DNA from: CAVRQM01 sp963732775
GTDB taxonomy: Bacteria; Pseudomonadota; Alphaproteobacteria; Acetobacterales; Acetobacteraceae
NCBI GenBank assembly: GCA_963732775.1
Contig: CAVTAR010000003.1
Coordinates: forward strand, 601,234-665,233
Length of the DNA stretch: 64,000 nt
Direction of reading: 5' to 3'
Positions 34,062 to 43,700 of this stretch are shown here, in pieces. The stretch's first letter is position 1; each line of letters starts with the position of its first letter. The position numbers and the translations under genes were made by a program. The notes under the pieces are model-generated. The model did no database searches and had not been told where the DNA came from. It worked only from the letters and a program-made list of their open reading frames with translations.

Positions 34062-35728
34062 CAAGCCCTCGCGCGCAATTGGGCGATCGTGGCGCGCGTC
34101 GTGATCTGTTCCGGGTCGGTCCGCAGCGCCACCACCGCCGGCTTGCCGCTCGCCACCGCGCGGCGGAACGCCGGGACGAATTCGTCGGTGGCGCGCACCG
34201 TCTCGCCGTGCGCGCCATAGGCTTCGGCCAGGCGCGCGAAGTCGGGGTTGCGCAGGTCGGTGCCGCTGACCCGGCCGGGGAAGTCGCGTTCCTGGTGCAT
34301 CCTGATCGTCCCATACATGCCGTTGTCGAACACCACCATGATCGGTGCCGCACCGTGCTGGAGCGCGGTGGCGATCTCCTGCCCGGTCATCAGGAAGCCG
34401 CCGTCGCCGACGAAGGCGATGCTCTGCCGCCCGGGAAACACGATCGAGGCCGCGACCGCCGCCGGCACCGCGTAGCCCATCGCGCCGCAGGTCGGGCCGA
34501 TGAAACGCTGGCGGTCGCCGAAATGCATGAAGCGCGTGGCCCAGGTGGCGAAGTTGCCGGCGTCGCAGGTCAGCACCGCGTCCGGCTCCAGCATGTCCTG
34601 CAAGGCGTGCAGGCAATGCGCGACGTTGAGCGGGCCGGGATAGTCGGGCGCCTCGGCCTGGCCGAGCCGGTGGGCGCGCAGCTTGCGGGTCCAGTCGCGC
34701 CAGGGCGCATGGGCCGGCGCGGGCCAGGCAGCGACCGCATGGGCGAAGGCGTCGAGGTCGCAGGCGATGCCCAGCGCCGGGCGGAACACCCGGCCGATTT
34801 CGGCGGCATCTGGGTAGACGTGCACCAGGCGGCCGGCGAACAGCGTGTCGAACAGCGCGTAGCCTTGCGTCGTGGCCTCGGCCAGCCGGGCGCCCAGCGC
34901 CAGCACCACATCGGCGTCGCGCACCGCCGCGACCAGCCCAGGTTCCGCGCCGACGCCGAGGTCGCCGGCATAGGTCTCGTGGGTGCCGTCGTACAGCGCC
35001 TGGCGCCGGAACGCGACCGCCACGGGGATGTCGCGCGCGCGCAGGAAACGCCCGATGTCCGCGCGTCCCGCCTCGCTCCATCCGCCGCCGCCGAGCAGCG
35101 CCAAGGGCCGGCGCGCCTCGCCTAGCATGGCGCGCAGCCGCTCCAGCGCGGCGGGGTCCGGGTGTGGCCGCGCGACCTCGACCGGCGGCCGGTCCGGCAC
35201 GCGCACCCGGTCGTGCTGCATCTCCTCCGACAGCGCCACCACCACAGGTCCCGGCCGGCCGCTGGTGGCGACGTCGATCGCGTGCGCCACCAGTTCGGGG
35301 ACGCGCGCCGCGTCGTCGATCTGCGTCACCCATTTCGCGAGTGGGGCGAACATGCGGCGGTAGTCGACTTCCTGGAAACTCTCCCGGTCGGTTTCCGCGC
35401 GAGGAATCTGGCCCACGAACAGCAGCAGCGGCGTGCTGTCCTGCTGGGCGATGTGCACGCCGATCGCGCCGTGGCAGGCCCCCGGCCCGCGGGTGACGAA
35501 CGCCGCCGCCGGCCGCCCGGTGAGCTTCCCCGCGGCTTCCGCCATGTCCACGGCGCCGGCCTCGAAGCGGCAGGTGACGAGGCGGATCTTCTCGCGCTGC
35601 TGGTACAGGCCGTCGAGCGCCGGCAGGAAGCTCTCGCCCGGCACGCAGAACGCGTGGGTGACGCCGTGCGCCACCAGCGCGTCGACCAGCACGTGGCCGC
35701 CGAGGCGGAGCGGGAGGACGGAGGTCAT
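34061..35728 (-). CDS. Thiamine-diphosphate-dependent enzyme (acetolactate synthase/decarboxylase family)
   Basis: 555 residues. The N-terminal Pyr domain has HAFCVPGESFLPALDGL with the cofactor-activating Glu, and FVTRGPGACHGAIGVHIAQQ. The middle domain is Rossmann-like (RPLALLGGGGWSEAG). The C-terminal PP domain has the ThDP motif FVGDGGFLMTGQEIATAL ending in Asn at VVFDNGMYG. It is related to acetolactate synthase, but no regulatory subunit is nearby, so a 2-oxo-acid decarboxylase or benzaldehyde-lyase-type activity is possible. Coupled to carbonic anhydrase downstream, favouring a decarboxylating reaction. Confidence 0.85.
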   Translation of the reverse strand: MTSVLPLRLGGHVLVDALVAHGVTHAFCVPGESFLPALDGLYQQREKIRLVTCRFEAGAVDMAEAAGKLTGRPAAAFVTRGPGACHGAIGVHIAQQDSTPLLLFVGQIPRAETDRESFQEVDYRRMFAPLAKWVTQIDDAARVPELVAHAIDVATSGRPGPVVVALSEEMQHDRVRVPDRPPVEVARPHPDPAALERLRAMLGEARRPLALLGGGGWSEAGRADIGRFLRARDIPVAVAFRRQALYDGTHETYAGDLGVGAEPGLVAAVRDADVVLALGARLAEATTQGYALFDTLFAGRLVHVYPDAAEIGRVFRPALGIACDLDAFAHAVAAWPAPAHAPWRDWTRKLRAHRLGQAEAPDYPGPLNVAHCLHALQDMLEPDAVLTCDAGNFATWATRFMHFGDRQRFIGPTCGAMGYAVPAAVAASIVFPGRQSIAFVGDGGFLMTGQEIATALQHGAAPIMVVFDNGMYGTIRMHQERDFPGRVSGTDLRNPDFARLAEAYGAHGETVRATDEFVPAFRRAVASGKPAVVALRTDPEQITTRATIAQLRARA

Positions 35729-35800
35729 GCGGCAATGCACGCGTCGACTTCGACCTCGATCGCTGGCATGTCTCTCCCGTGAGCGGCTCGGACGGGTGAC

Positions 35801-36049
35801 ATGCGCGCCATCTACGTGATGATCAAGTGCGACATGGGCCAGGCCTACCGCGTGGCCCGCGCGGCGGCCGACACCATCGAGCAGCTCTCCGAGCTGCACT
35901 CCACCTCGGGGCAGTACGACCTGCTGGGGAAGTTCTACCTGGAGCCGGAGCAGGACACGGGGCTGTTCGTCACCGAGCGCGTGCAGAGCCTGCCGGGGGT
36001 GAAAGACACGTATACGCTGATCACGTTCAATGCGTTCGTGGGGGGATAG
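35801..36049 (+). CDS. Stand-alone Lrp/AsnC ligand-binding (RAM) domain protein
   Basis: 82 residues: MRAIYVMIKCDMGQAYRVAR, LHSTSGQYDLLGKFYLEPEQ and DTYTLITFNAFVGG match the ligand-binding half of Lrp/AsnC regulators without the DNA-binding half. Such SraA/RAM proteins bind amino acids and may form mixed oligomers with full regulators. It is divergent from the thiamine enzyme gene, with 72 bases between starts. Confidence 0.82.
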   Translation: MRAIYVMIKCDMGQAYRVARAAADTIEQLSELHSTSGQYDLLGKFYLEPEQDTGLFVTERVQSLPGVKDTYTLITFNAFVGG

Positions 36050-36315
36050 GGGTAGCCCGAAGTTCACCACCGGCTGATGGCTAGCGTCCCAATCGGTACC
36101 CTCAGTCCGAGTGTTAGACAACCGTTGCCGCGAACGCGCGCGACTTGGAGTAAGGGTGCACAACCGCCGGGAACCGGCACCCACGCCCGCCCAAATGTCG
36201 ACAACGGTTGCCGAGGGAAACACGACGACCTGCAAAGCTGCATTCCCTATCGAGACCGCGGATCCGAGCAGTTTCGGCGGCCAAGTAGGGAGCCGCGCAA
36301 CCGTGGTCGATCGGC
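36050..36315. other. Gene-free gap with two near-identical 14-mers
   Basis: I see no gene here. G+C content is lower than in the flanks. gacaaccgttgccg (36117-36130) and gacaacggttgccg (36200-36213) differ at one position, each centred on a 9-base palindrome, 83 bases apart; a regulator site pair is possible but unproven. Confidence 0.4.
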
Positions 36316-37542
<1,227 letters not shown>

Positions 37543-37679
37543 GCCCGCCCCCCGCTGCTCGCGCGACGGCTCTAGGCGGGGCGCGAGCAGCGCGCAATGC
37601 GGGCGCCCTGCGCGGCTTTGACAACCGCGCGCGACAATGCTGGCGTCCGCGCAGCCACACCCGGCCAGGGAGCCCCGCC

Positions 37680-39014
37680 ATGCCCGACACCCAGATCGCC
37701 GACCCGCCGCGGCCGTCCGGCCTGCGCGAGCGGATGCGGCCCGAGACGCTGGCGCTGCATGGCGGCTCCTACCGCAGCGACCCCACCACGGGCGCGGTGG
37801 CGGTGCCGATCTACCAGACCACCTCGTTCCAGTTCCACGACACCGGCCACGCCCAGCGGCTGTTCGCGCTGCAGGAGATGGGGCCGATCTACACCCGCAT
37901 CATGAACCCCACCGCCGACGCGCTGGAGAGCCGGCTCGCCGCGTTCGAGGGCGGGGCGGCGGCGCTGGCGGTGGCGTCGGGGCAGGCGGCGTCGGCGTTC
38001 GCGGTGCTGAACCTCGCCGAGCACGGCGACAACATCGTCAGTTCGACGGACCTCTACGGCGGCACCTGGGCGCTGTTCGCCAACACGCTGCGCCGCATGG
38101 GCGTGGAGGTGCGCTTCGTCGACCCCGCCGACCCCGACGCGTTTTCCCGCGCGACGGATGACAGGACGCGCGCCTACTATGCCGAGACGCTGCCGAACCC
38201 GAAGCTGGAAGTGTTCCCGATCGCCGAGGTGGCCGCGATCGGCCGGCGGCTCGGCGTGCCGCTGATCATGGACAACACCGCGGCGCCGATGCTGGCGCGC
38301 CCGTTCGACCACGGGGCGGCGGTGGTGGTCTATTCGACGACGAAATACATCGGCGGCCACGGCACGACCATCGGCGGCGTGCTGATCGACGGCGGCAACT
38401 TCCCGTGGGACGAGCATCGGGCGCGGTTCCCGACGCTGTCCGAGCCGGAGCCCGCGTATCACGGCGCCAACTGGATCGACGCGACGAAGCCGCTCGGCCC
38501 GGTCGCCTACGTGGTCAGGGCGCGGGTGATGCTGCAGCGCGACCTCGGCGCCGCGGTGTCGCCGCAGGGCTGCTTCCAGACCATCCAGGGGCTCGAGACG
38601 CTGCCGCTGCGGCTGCGCCAGCACTGCCAGAACGCGGCCGCCGTCGCGGGCCACCTCTCACGCCACGCGAAGGTTGCCCGCGTCATCTACCCCGGCCTGC
38701 AATCCGGCGAGGCGCGGCGCCGGGCCGACGCGGTGCTGACCGGCGGCTATGGCGGGCTGGTCGGCTTCGAACTGGCGGGCGGCGCCGATGCCGGCCGGCG
38801 GTTCATCGAGGCGCTGGAGCTGTTCTACCACGTCGCCAACATCGGCGACGCGCGCAGCCTGGCCATCCACCCCGCGACGACCACGCACAGCCAGCTCACG
38901 CTGGACGAGCAGGCGGCGACGGGAGTGTCGCCGGGGTATGTGCGCCTGTCGGTGGGGATCGAGCACATCGACGACATCCTGGCGGATTTGGAGCAGGCGT
39001 TGGGGAGGGCGTGA
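37680..39014 (+). CDS. metY: O-acetylhomoserine sulfhydrylase (aminocarboxypropyltransferase)
   Basis: PLP enzyme making homocysteine from O-acetylhomoserine and sulfide; 444 residues, normal length. ETLALHGGSYRSDPTTGAVA, IYTRIMNPTADALESRLAAFEGG and LTLYGGTW-type text (here STDLYGGTWALF) are family segments. The PLP-binding Lys is in VYSTTKYIGGHGT. GCFQTIQGLETLPLR and HPATTTHSQL close the site. The upstream 137 bases contain a TTGACA at about 37618 that could be a -35 element. It ends in an ATGA-type overlap with a small antitoxin-like gene. Confidence 0.93.
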   Translation: MPDTQIADPPRPSGLRERMRPETLALHGGSYRSDPTTGAVAVPIYQTTSFQFHDTGHAQRLFALQEMGPIYTRIMNPTADALESRLAAFEGGAAALAVASGQAASAFAVLNLAEHGDNIVSSTDLYGGTWALFANTLRRMGVEVRFVDPADPDAFSRATDDRTRAYYAETLPNPKLEVFPIAEVAAIGRRLGVPLIMDNTAAPMLARPFDHGAAVVVYSTTKYIGGHGTTIGGVLIDGGNFPWDEHRARFPTLSEPEPAYHGANWIDATKPLGPVAYVVRARVMLQRDLGAAVSPQGCFQTIQGLETLPLRLRQHCQNAAAVAGHLSRHAKVARVIYPGLQSGEARRRADAVLTGGYGGLVGFELAGGADAGRRFIEALELFYHVANIGDARSLAIHPATTTHSQLTLDEQAATGVSPGYVRLSVGIEHIDDILADLEQALGRA

Positions 39015-39229
39015 TGACCGATGGGTTGCGGCTCGACGGCGAGATCATCGAGAGCACGGCCGGGCAGATCGCGTCCGAACTGCAGCGGCGGGGCATCGAC
39101 CCCTCCCGGCCGGTGATCGTCGCCGTCGAACCCGAAGACTGGATCGCCGAGGCCCGACGGTTCGCGCGGCCGCGCATCGTCGCGGCTGGGCTGGATGACG
39201 ACGCGATCGACCGGCTCATTAAGGAATGA
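39014..39229 (+). CDS. Small antitoxin-like protein preceding a PIN toxin start
   Basis: 71 residues: LRLDGEIIESTAGQIASELQ, then VIVAVEPEDWIAEARRFARP and GLDDDAIDRLIKE. Not a family I can name. Size, acidity, and the ATGA overlap with the start of a PIN-like reading frame make it the likely antitoxin of a two-gene toxin-antitoxin unit. It is itself coupled to metY by a stop-start overlap, probably by chance insertion behind that gene. Confidence 0.5.
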   Translation: MTDGLRLDGEIIESTAGQIASELQRRGIDPSRPVIVAVEPEDWIAEARRFARPRIVAAGLDDDAIDRLIKE

Positions 39230-39414
39230 TACTAGTCGTTGATATCAAAATCTTCGTCGCCGCTAATAAGGGCTTGTCGGCTTCGTCGAGTTGCGCTGAT
39301 GAAAAGTGGGGCGAGAGAGCCGCGCCAAGCATCCTGGAAGCCCCTGTATCGATCCGTATCGGCCTATCATGGAATGGTCGAAGCCTCGCGGCTACGGTTT
39401 GCCTCATCCAGTAG
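39226..39414 (+). pseudogene. Truncated PIN-domain toxin start
   Basis: The first ~16 codons, MILVVDIKIFVAANKG, have the shape of a PIN toxin N-terminus (first strand with the catalytic Asp, then a helix). After about base 39270 the text loses any PIN pattern and base composition drops, where the lower-G+C island begins. The remaining frame to 39414 is a chance extension overlapping the antisense PIN gene. I infer that the island cut the original toxin gene. Confidence 0.5.
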
Positions 39415-39906
39415 TGGTGCCGGTCCGGTAGGTACCGCAGGCTTGCAGATTTTGAGAGGAGTGCCATCGAGGCCGTCAATCATGCCATTAAGCTTCAAAA
39501 GCTTTCCGTCAAACGTTTGAAGTTCGATAGCGCGGGCCACAATCGCGGTCGCCAAGTGAATTGCGTCCGGCGGCTTGAGCCCCGAGTACCCCTTCATCAT
39601 CAGATCGCGCGCTTTGGTGCCGACCTCTCGTTCCAGGCTCACCAAGAGCACGAAGTCGTGTTCAAAGAAGTCACGCAGCGCTGGGCTATCCTGACCTGAC
39701 ACGAGCCCTGGATTCTTGCAGACCTCCACCAGATTAAGCGTTGAGGTTGCGATCTCGACCACGTTGTTCTCTGCCGCCGCAATCACTTGGCGGCACAAGT
39801 AGCCCCGTCGCTCGACGGTTCCGCTTTCATTACCAACCTCTTCATCCGTGATGAGCGCGATCCAGGCGCACGCATCCCAGCAGATACGCAAACCTGGCTT
39901 TTTCAC
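39367..39906 (-). CDS. PIN-domain protein (VapC-like nuclease)
   Basis: 179 residues, probable Mg-dependent RNase. The four acidic residues expected of PIN domains are present: Asp11 in ICWDACAWIALI, Glu61 in LNLVEVCKNPG, Asp114 in KPPDAIHLATAIV, and Asp133 in LQTFDGKLLKLN. It is longer than typical VapC (about 130), with an extra segment at residues ~65-100 and a ~35-residue tail. ATG 39906 overlaps the stop of the 296-residue partner by four bases. Base composition is lower in G+C than flanking genes, indicating transfer. Confidence 0.82.
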   Translation of the reverse strand: MKKPGLRICWDACAWIALITDEEVGNESGTVERRGYLCRQVIAAAENNVVEIATSTLNLVEVCKNPGLVSGQDSPALRDFFEHDFVLLVSLEREVGTKARDLMMKGYSGLKPPDAIHLATAIVARAIELQTFDGKLLKLNGMIDGLDGTPLKICKPAVPTGPAPLLDEANRSREASTIP

Positions 39907-40793
39907 ACCCGGCGGCTTCTTTGAGGACGGTCGCCACCGCGAATTGCCTCTAAGTAGGCCTCGCTGCTCAAACCAGCAGTGAAGTCACGGTCGATGATGT
40001 CTTCCACGCGCGGCTGCTTGGATCGATCGCGAAGGAGGCGGACATCGCTCGCGACGATCTCTTCAATTCTGCCTGGTTCCTTAAAGCGGATTACCCCGGT
40101 CACCAGCATCCGGCGCCCCGGCTTCCACACATCGCCTATCTGATGCCGCTCGACTTCTCGCAAAGCGGCGCCGCGAACGACGCATCGCACAGTCTCGCCG
40201 GTCGCTCGGGCTCGGATATACAGGAGCGGACGGTCGCGCCTGTCCCGTTTCAGGGAGTTAAAATAGCCTTCGACGGAACCGAGTTCCCGGTACGGACGCT
40301 CCGCAGGGCCAAGCGCGCGGGCAACGTTGGCCGCCGCCAAGCGGGCGGTCTCGGAAGTTAGCGCAACAGGTGGTAGACCCTCCCCGAAATCGATTTCAGT
40401 CGTGGCGAGCCCGTTCGTAACACGTGTGAAAAGCCGACTTGCGGATGCAAGAGCATCGTCGCTGAAATAAGTTGGTCGCTCGCCCGTTTGACGCAATATC
40501 GCGAGACCCCTCGCGGTATGTTCGCGGACCTCAATTGCTCTTCGATCTATGTTCATACCAAAATGTTTTGGAAAAGGCGTAATCTCTAGTGCCAGCGGAC
40601 TATTCCGTCTAGCGTTGGTGACCCGCCATTCAATCTCCCCGCCATTGTCAGAGGCGATCGCTCGCTCGACGTCGTGCAGCACCATTACAAAATCGCGCAA
40701 CTGGCCGAGCAGGTCCTCCACGGTCGGCGCATCATTCTCAGCAGCCTTTCCGCTGACAACGAGCTGTAGTGGCCGTGTCGTTGTAATACTCAT
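39903..40793 (-). CDS. Uncharacterised 296-aa partner of the PIN protein
   Basis: No familiar antitoxin DNA-binding domain is visible. The first ~130 residues are mixed alpha/beta (VEDLLGQLRDFVMVLHDVER, EIEWRVTNARRNSPLALEIT). A middle part RLFTRVTNGLATTEIDFGEG follows. Residues ~165-245 are rich in strands (VEGYFNSLKRDRRDRPLLYI, ETVRCVVRGAALREVERHQI, RRMLVTGVIRFKEPGRIEEI), looking like an OB-fold-type barrel. The tail PRVEDIIDRDFTAGLSSEAY is acidic and may be the PIN-binding segment. It is first in the operon, which is the antitoxin position. Lower G+C than flanks. Confidence 0.7.
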   Translation of the reverse strand: MSITTTRPLQLVVSGKAAENDAPTVEDLLGQLRDFVMVLHDVERAIASDNGGEIEWRVTNARRNSPLALEITPFPKHFGMNIDRRAIEVREHTARGLAILRQTGERPTYFSDDALASASRLFTRVTNGLATTEIDFGEGLPPVALTSETARLAAANVARALGPAERPYRELGSVEGYFNSLKRDRRDRPLLYIRARATGETVRCVVRGAALREVERHQIGDVWKPGRRMLVTGVIRFKEPGRIEEIVASDVRLLRDRSKQPRVEDIIDRDFTAGLSSEAYLEAIRGGDRPQRSRRV

Positions 40794-40821
40794 CAGCTTT
40801 GTGGCTAGATCGCCCCGCCTG

Positions 40822-40833
40822 TGGACATGTCCA
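40822..40833. promoter_or_regulatory. 12-bp palindrome upstream of PIN operon
   Basis: TGGACATGTCCA is a perfect palindrome 29 bases upstream of the partner gene's ATG (40793). This is where an autoregulatory operator of a toxin-antitoxin operon would sit. The surrounding 177-base gap has no gene. Confidence 0.4.
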
Positions 40834-40970
40834 TATGCTTCGGTCTCCGGGGAATGGTGTTAAGCGGATTCTGGGCTATTTTTCGGGCGAGGCCAAGCTT
40901 TTACGTGGAGCCGCGCGCCAGCAGGTTTCGCGCGCTGGTACCCACAGATAGTCGACACCCTTAGCCCGTC

Positions 40971-41807
40971 TCACCCCCCCATCCACTCCCCAAACGCCTC
41001 AGCATACTCCGGATGCCACCGCGACAACGCCGGCCGGTTCTCCACGACATCCCCCGCCGCCCACAACACCCGCCGCTCATCCATCGCCCGCGAAGCCGCG
41101 TTGTCCGGGCAGAGAACATAGAACTCGCCCCGCCCCAGCGCCTCGAGCAAGTAGTCCACCGTCTGCACCGGCGTCCACGCGTCGGCCGGCTTCTCCGCCG
41201 CCCCCGGCCGCGTCAGCGGGGTGAACACGAAGCCCGGCACGAACAGGTGCGCCGTCACCCGGCACCCCGGCACCTCCCGCAGAGCGTGCGCGAGGGCCTC
41301 GGCCGCCACCTTCACGCCCGCCTTGCTGACGTTGTAGGCGGTGTCGCCCGGCGGCGTGGTGATGCCCTGCTTGCTGCCGGTGCACACCACCGCCGCATCG
41401 GCTCCCTGCGCGATCATCGCCTCGGCGAAGGCGTGGATGCAGTGGACCACGCCCCACAGGTTCGTTGCCAGCACCGCCCGCCAGCGCGGCAGGTTCTCCC
41501 ACGGGCCGCCGCCATTGCCGATGCCGGCGTTGGCCATCAGCACCGCGACACCGCCGAATCGCGCGAACGCCGCGCGGCACAGCGCCTCGCAGGCGGCGAA
41601 GTCGGCGACGTCGGTCGGCACCGCCAGCACGCGGGAGGGGTCGGCGAACCCGGAGGCGGCCGCGTCGAGCCGCTCGCCCGGCAGGTCGGCCAGCACGACG
41701 TTCATCCCCAGCGCGAAGCATTTTCGCGCGGCGGCGAGGCCGATGCCGCTGGCGCCGCCGGTGATGACGGCGGTGCGGCCGGGGGCGATGGCGGGATGGT
41801 TCGGCAT
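40971..41807 (-). CDS. SDR family oxidoreductase
   Basis: 278 residues. TAVITGGASGIGLAAARKCF is the cofactor motif, and VVLADLPGERLDAA favours NAD. VLMANAGIGNGGGPWENLPR, the Ser region VVCTGSKQGITTPPGD and TAYNVSKAGVKVAAE carry the catalytic Tyr-Lys. LCPDNAASRAMDERRVLWAA and the C-terminus HPEYAEAFGEWMGG are features of a proteobacterial SDR group of unknown substrate. It lies 28 bases downstream of the gamma-glutamyltransferase stop and may be co-transcribed. Confidence 0.82.
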   Translation of the reverse strand: MPNHPAIAPGRTAVITGGASGIGLAAARKCFALGMNVVLADLPGERLDAAASGFADPSRVLAVPTDVADFAACEALCRAAFARFGGVAVLMANAGIGNGGGPWENLPRWRAVLATNLWGVVHCIHAFAEAMIAQGADAAVVCTGSKQGITTPPGDTAYNVSKAGVKVAAEALAHALREVPGCRVTAHLFVPGFVFTPLTRPGAAEKPADAWTPVQTVDYLLEALGRGEFYVLCPDNAASRAMDERRVLWAAGDVVENRPALSRWHPEYAEAFGEWMGG

Positions 41808-41835
41808 GGGTCCTCCTGACAGGCTCCGACCGAGT

Positions 41836-43428
41836 TTAGTAGCCCAGCGCCAGCCCGTCCTTGCGCGGGTCGCTCGCCCCTACCAGCACGCCGCGGGCGC
41901 GGTCGACGAACACCGCCTGGCCGCCGCCATGCGGGGCGGCGACGCGCACGCAGGCATGGCCGAGGCGCGCCAGCCGGTCCAGCACGTCGAGCGGCACGCC
42001 GCGCTCGGCCTCCACCTGGCCTTCCCAGGCGAACACCCGCGGCAGGTCGAGCGCTTCCTGCAGGTCGAGCCCGTACTCGAAATGGTTGGCCAGGAACAGC
42101 GACTGCCCCATCGGCTGGAAGTGGGCGCCCATGACGCCGTACGGCATCACCGCCTCGCCGTCCTGCGTCACCATGCCGGGGATGATGGTGTGCATCGGCC
42201 GCTTGCCGGGGGCGATGCAGTTCGGGTGCCCGCGCTCGATGCGGAAGCCGAGGCCGCGATTGTGCAGCATCACGCCCGAGCGCCCGGCCAGGATGCCGGA
42301 GCCGAAATTGTTGAACAGCGAGTTGATGAGGCTGCACGCATTGCCGTCGCGGTCCACCACCGACAGCGTCACCGTGTCGCGATGCGCGGGCAGCAGGCCC
42401 GGCGGCGGCAGCTCCGGCAGCGTCGCGTCGTCGCGGATCAGCGCCCGCAGGCCGGCGAGGTAGCCGTCGCCCAGCAGGTGCGCCACCGGCACCTCGGCCT
42501 GCGCCGGGTCGGCGAGGAAGGCGTTGCGGTCCCGGTACACCAGCCGCGCCGCCTCCAGGTGGCGGTGCAGGCGCACGGCGCCCATCGGCCCATCCGGCGC
42601 CGGGCCCAACCCCTCCAGGATGCCGAGCAGCATCAGCACCAGCAGGCCCGAGCCGTTCGGCGGGCATTGCCACACCTGCATGCCGTGCCAGGCGCGGTGG
42701 ATCGGCTCGACCCATTCGGCAGCGGTCCGCCCGGCGGCGAAATCCTGCAGCGTGTGCAGCCCGCCGCGCGCGCGCAGGGTGGCGACCATGTCGGCCGCGA
42801 CGTCGCCCTCGTAGAACGCCGCCGCCCCCCGCGTGGCGATGGCGCGCAGCGTGGCGGCCAGCGCCGGCTGGGCGAAGCGGTCGCCGACCGCGGGCGCGCG
42901 CCCGCTGGGCAGGAACATCGCCGCACCCATGGCGCGCAGCTTGTCGGCGACGCCCGCCCAGTCGTGCGCGACGCGCGGGTGCACGGGGAAGCCGTCCTCG
43001 GCGAAGCGGATCGCCGGGCGCAGCAGTTCGTCGAGCCCGCGGGTGCCGTGTGCCGCGAGCAGCGCCTCCCACGCGCCGACCGCGCCTGGGATCGTGACCG
43101 TGTGCGGCGAGGTGGGCGGCAGTGCCGAGATGCCGTGCTGCTCGAAGAAGTCGATGCTCGCGGCGGAGGGTGCGCGGCCGGAACCGTTCAGCGCCACCAC
43201 GCGACGCTGCCCGGCCGGCGCGTAGAGGCAGAAGCAATCCCCGCCGATGCCGGTGGCCTGCGGCTCGATCACCCCCAGCACCGCGACCGCGGCAATCGCC
43301 GCGTCCATCGCGTTGCCGCCCGCGCGCAGCACGTCGAGCGCGGTCAGCGTCGCCGCCGGCATCGAGGTCGCGGCCATGCCGCTGGTGCCGAGCGCCGGGC
43401 CGCGGCCGGGCAGGTGGAAGTCGCGCAT
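41836..43428 (-). CDS. Gamma-glutamyltransferase family hydrolase
   Basis: 530 residues, an Ntn-hydrolase made as a self-cleaving precursor. The large-subunit region has GGNAMDAAIAAVAVLGVIEP and TGIGGDCFCLYAP. The new N-terminal Thr is in HRDTVTLSVVDRDGNACSLI, with the small-subunit text NNFGSGILAGRSGVMLHNRG and KRPMHTIIPGMV. No signal peptide is visible, so it is probably cytosolic and a cephalosporin-acylase or GGT-like amidohydrolase rather than periplasmic GGT. ATG 43428. Confidence 0.87.
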   Translation of the reverse strand: MRDFHLPGRGPALGTSGMAATSMPAATLTALDVLRAGGNAMDAAIAAVAVLGVIEPQATGIGGDCFCLYAPAGQRRVVALNGSGRAPSAASIDFFEQHGISALPPTSPHTVTIPGAVGAWEALLAAHGTRGLDELLRPAIRFAEDGFPVHPRVAHDWAGVADKLRAMGAAMFLPSGRAPAVGDRFAQPALAATLRAIATRGAAAFYEGDVAADMVATLRARGGLHTLQDFAAGRTAAEWVEPIHRAWHGMQVWQCPPNGSGLLVLMLLGILEGLGPAPDGPMGAVRLHRHLEAARLVYRDRNAFLADPAQAEVPVAHLLGDGYLAGLRALIRDDATLPELPPPGLLPAHRDTVTLSVVDRDGNACSLINSLFNNFGSGILAGRSGVMLHNRGLGFRIERGHPNCIAPGKRPMHTIIPGMVTQDGEAVMPYGVMGAHFQPMGQSLFLANHFEYGLDLQEALDLPRVFAWEGQVEAERGVPLDVLDRLARLGHACVRVAAPHGGGQAVFVDRARGVLVGASDPRKDGLALGY

Positions 43429-43501
43429 GCAGGACTCCGGGTCGAGGCGTCGATTGATGGCAGGATCGCCGCAACCCGCAACCCGCTTGGGCAGCGACCG
43501 C

Positions 43502-43700
43502 TCAGGCGGCGAACTGGCGCAGATAGGCCTCCACCTCGTTCCGGCCGCCGCGGCCCGCCGCCGGCGCGACGTAGCCGTCGGGTCGGACGAGCCATAGCCC
43601 GCCATCGCGAATGGCGTCCGCAGGGTCGCTCCAGCAGGCCGCGGTGGCGGCCGAGCAGCGCCTCGGCCGCCGGCCCCGCAGGCGCGAACAGCGCGAACGC
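43502..43700 (-). pseudogene. C-terminal remnant of an FAD-dependent (aromatic-ring) monooxygenase
   Basis: In one frame FALFAPAGPAAEALLGRHRG and LLERP, then after a shift near 43620 DAIRDGGLWLVRPDGYVAPA and EVEAYLRQFAA to a stop at 43502. The LVRPDGYVA segment is the conserved end of PheA/TfdB-type FAD monooxygenases. Only about 65 residues survive; no FAD-binding N-terminus is found upstream. It sits upstream of the gamma-glutamyltransferase gene. Confidence 0.6.

Noticed and set aside
37543..37679. SAM riboswitch upstream of metY
   Set aside because: I could not match the SAM-II pseudoknot elements in the 137-base leader; only a TTGACA-like hexamer stands out.
39219..39479. 86-codon minus-strand frame spanning the island junction
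   Set aside because: Overlaps the truncated PIN start and the end of the PIN gene; no family resemblance or ribosome binding site.
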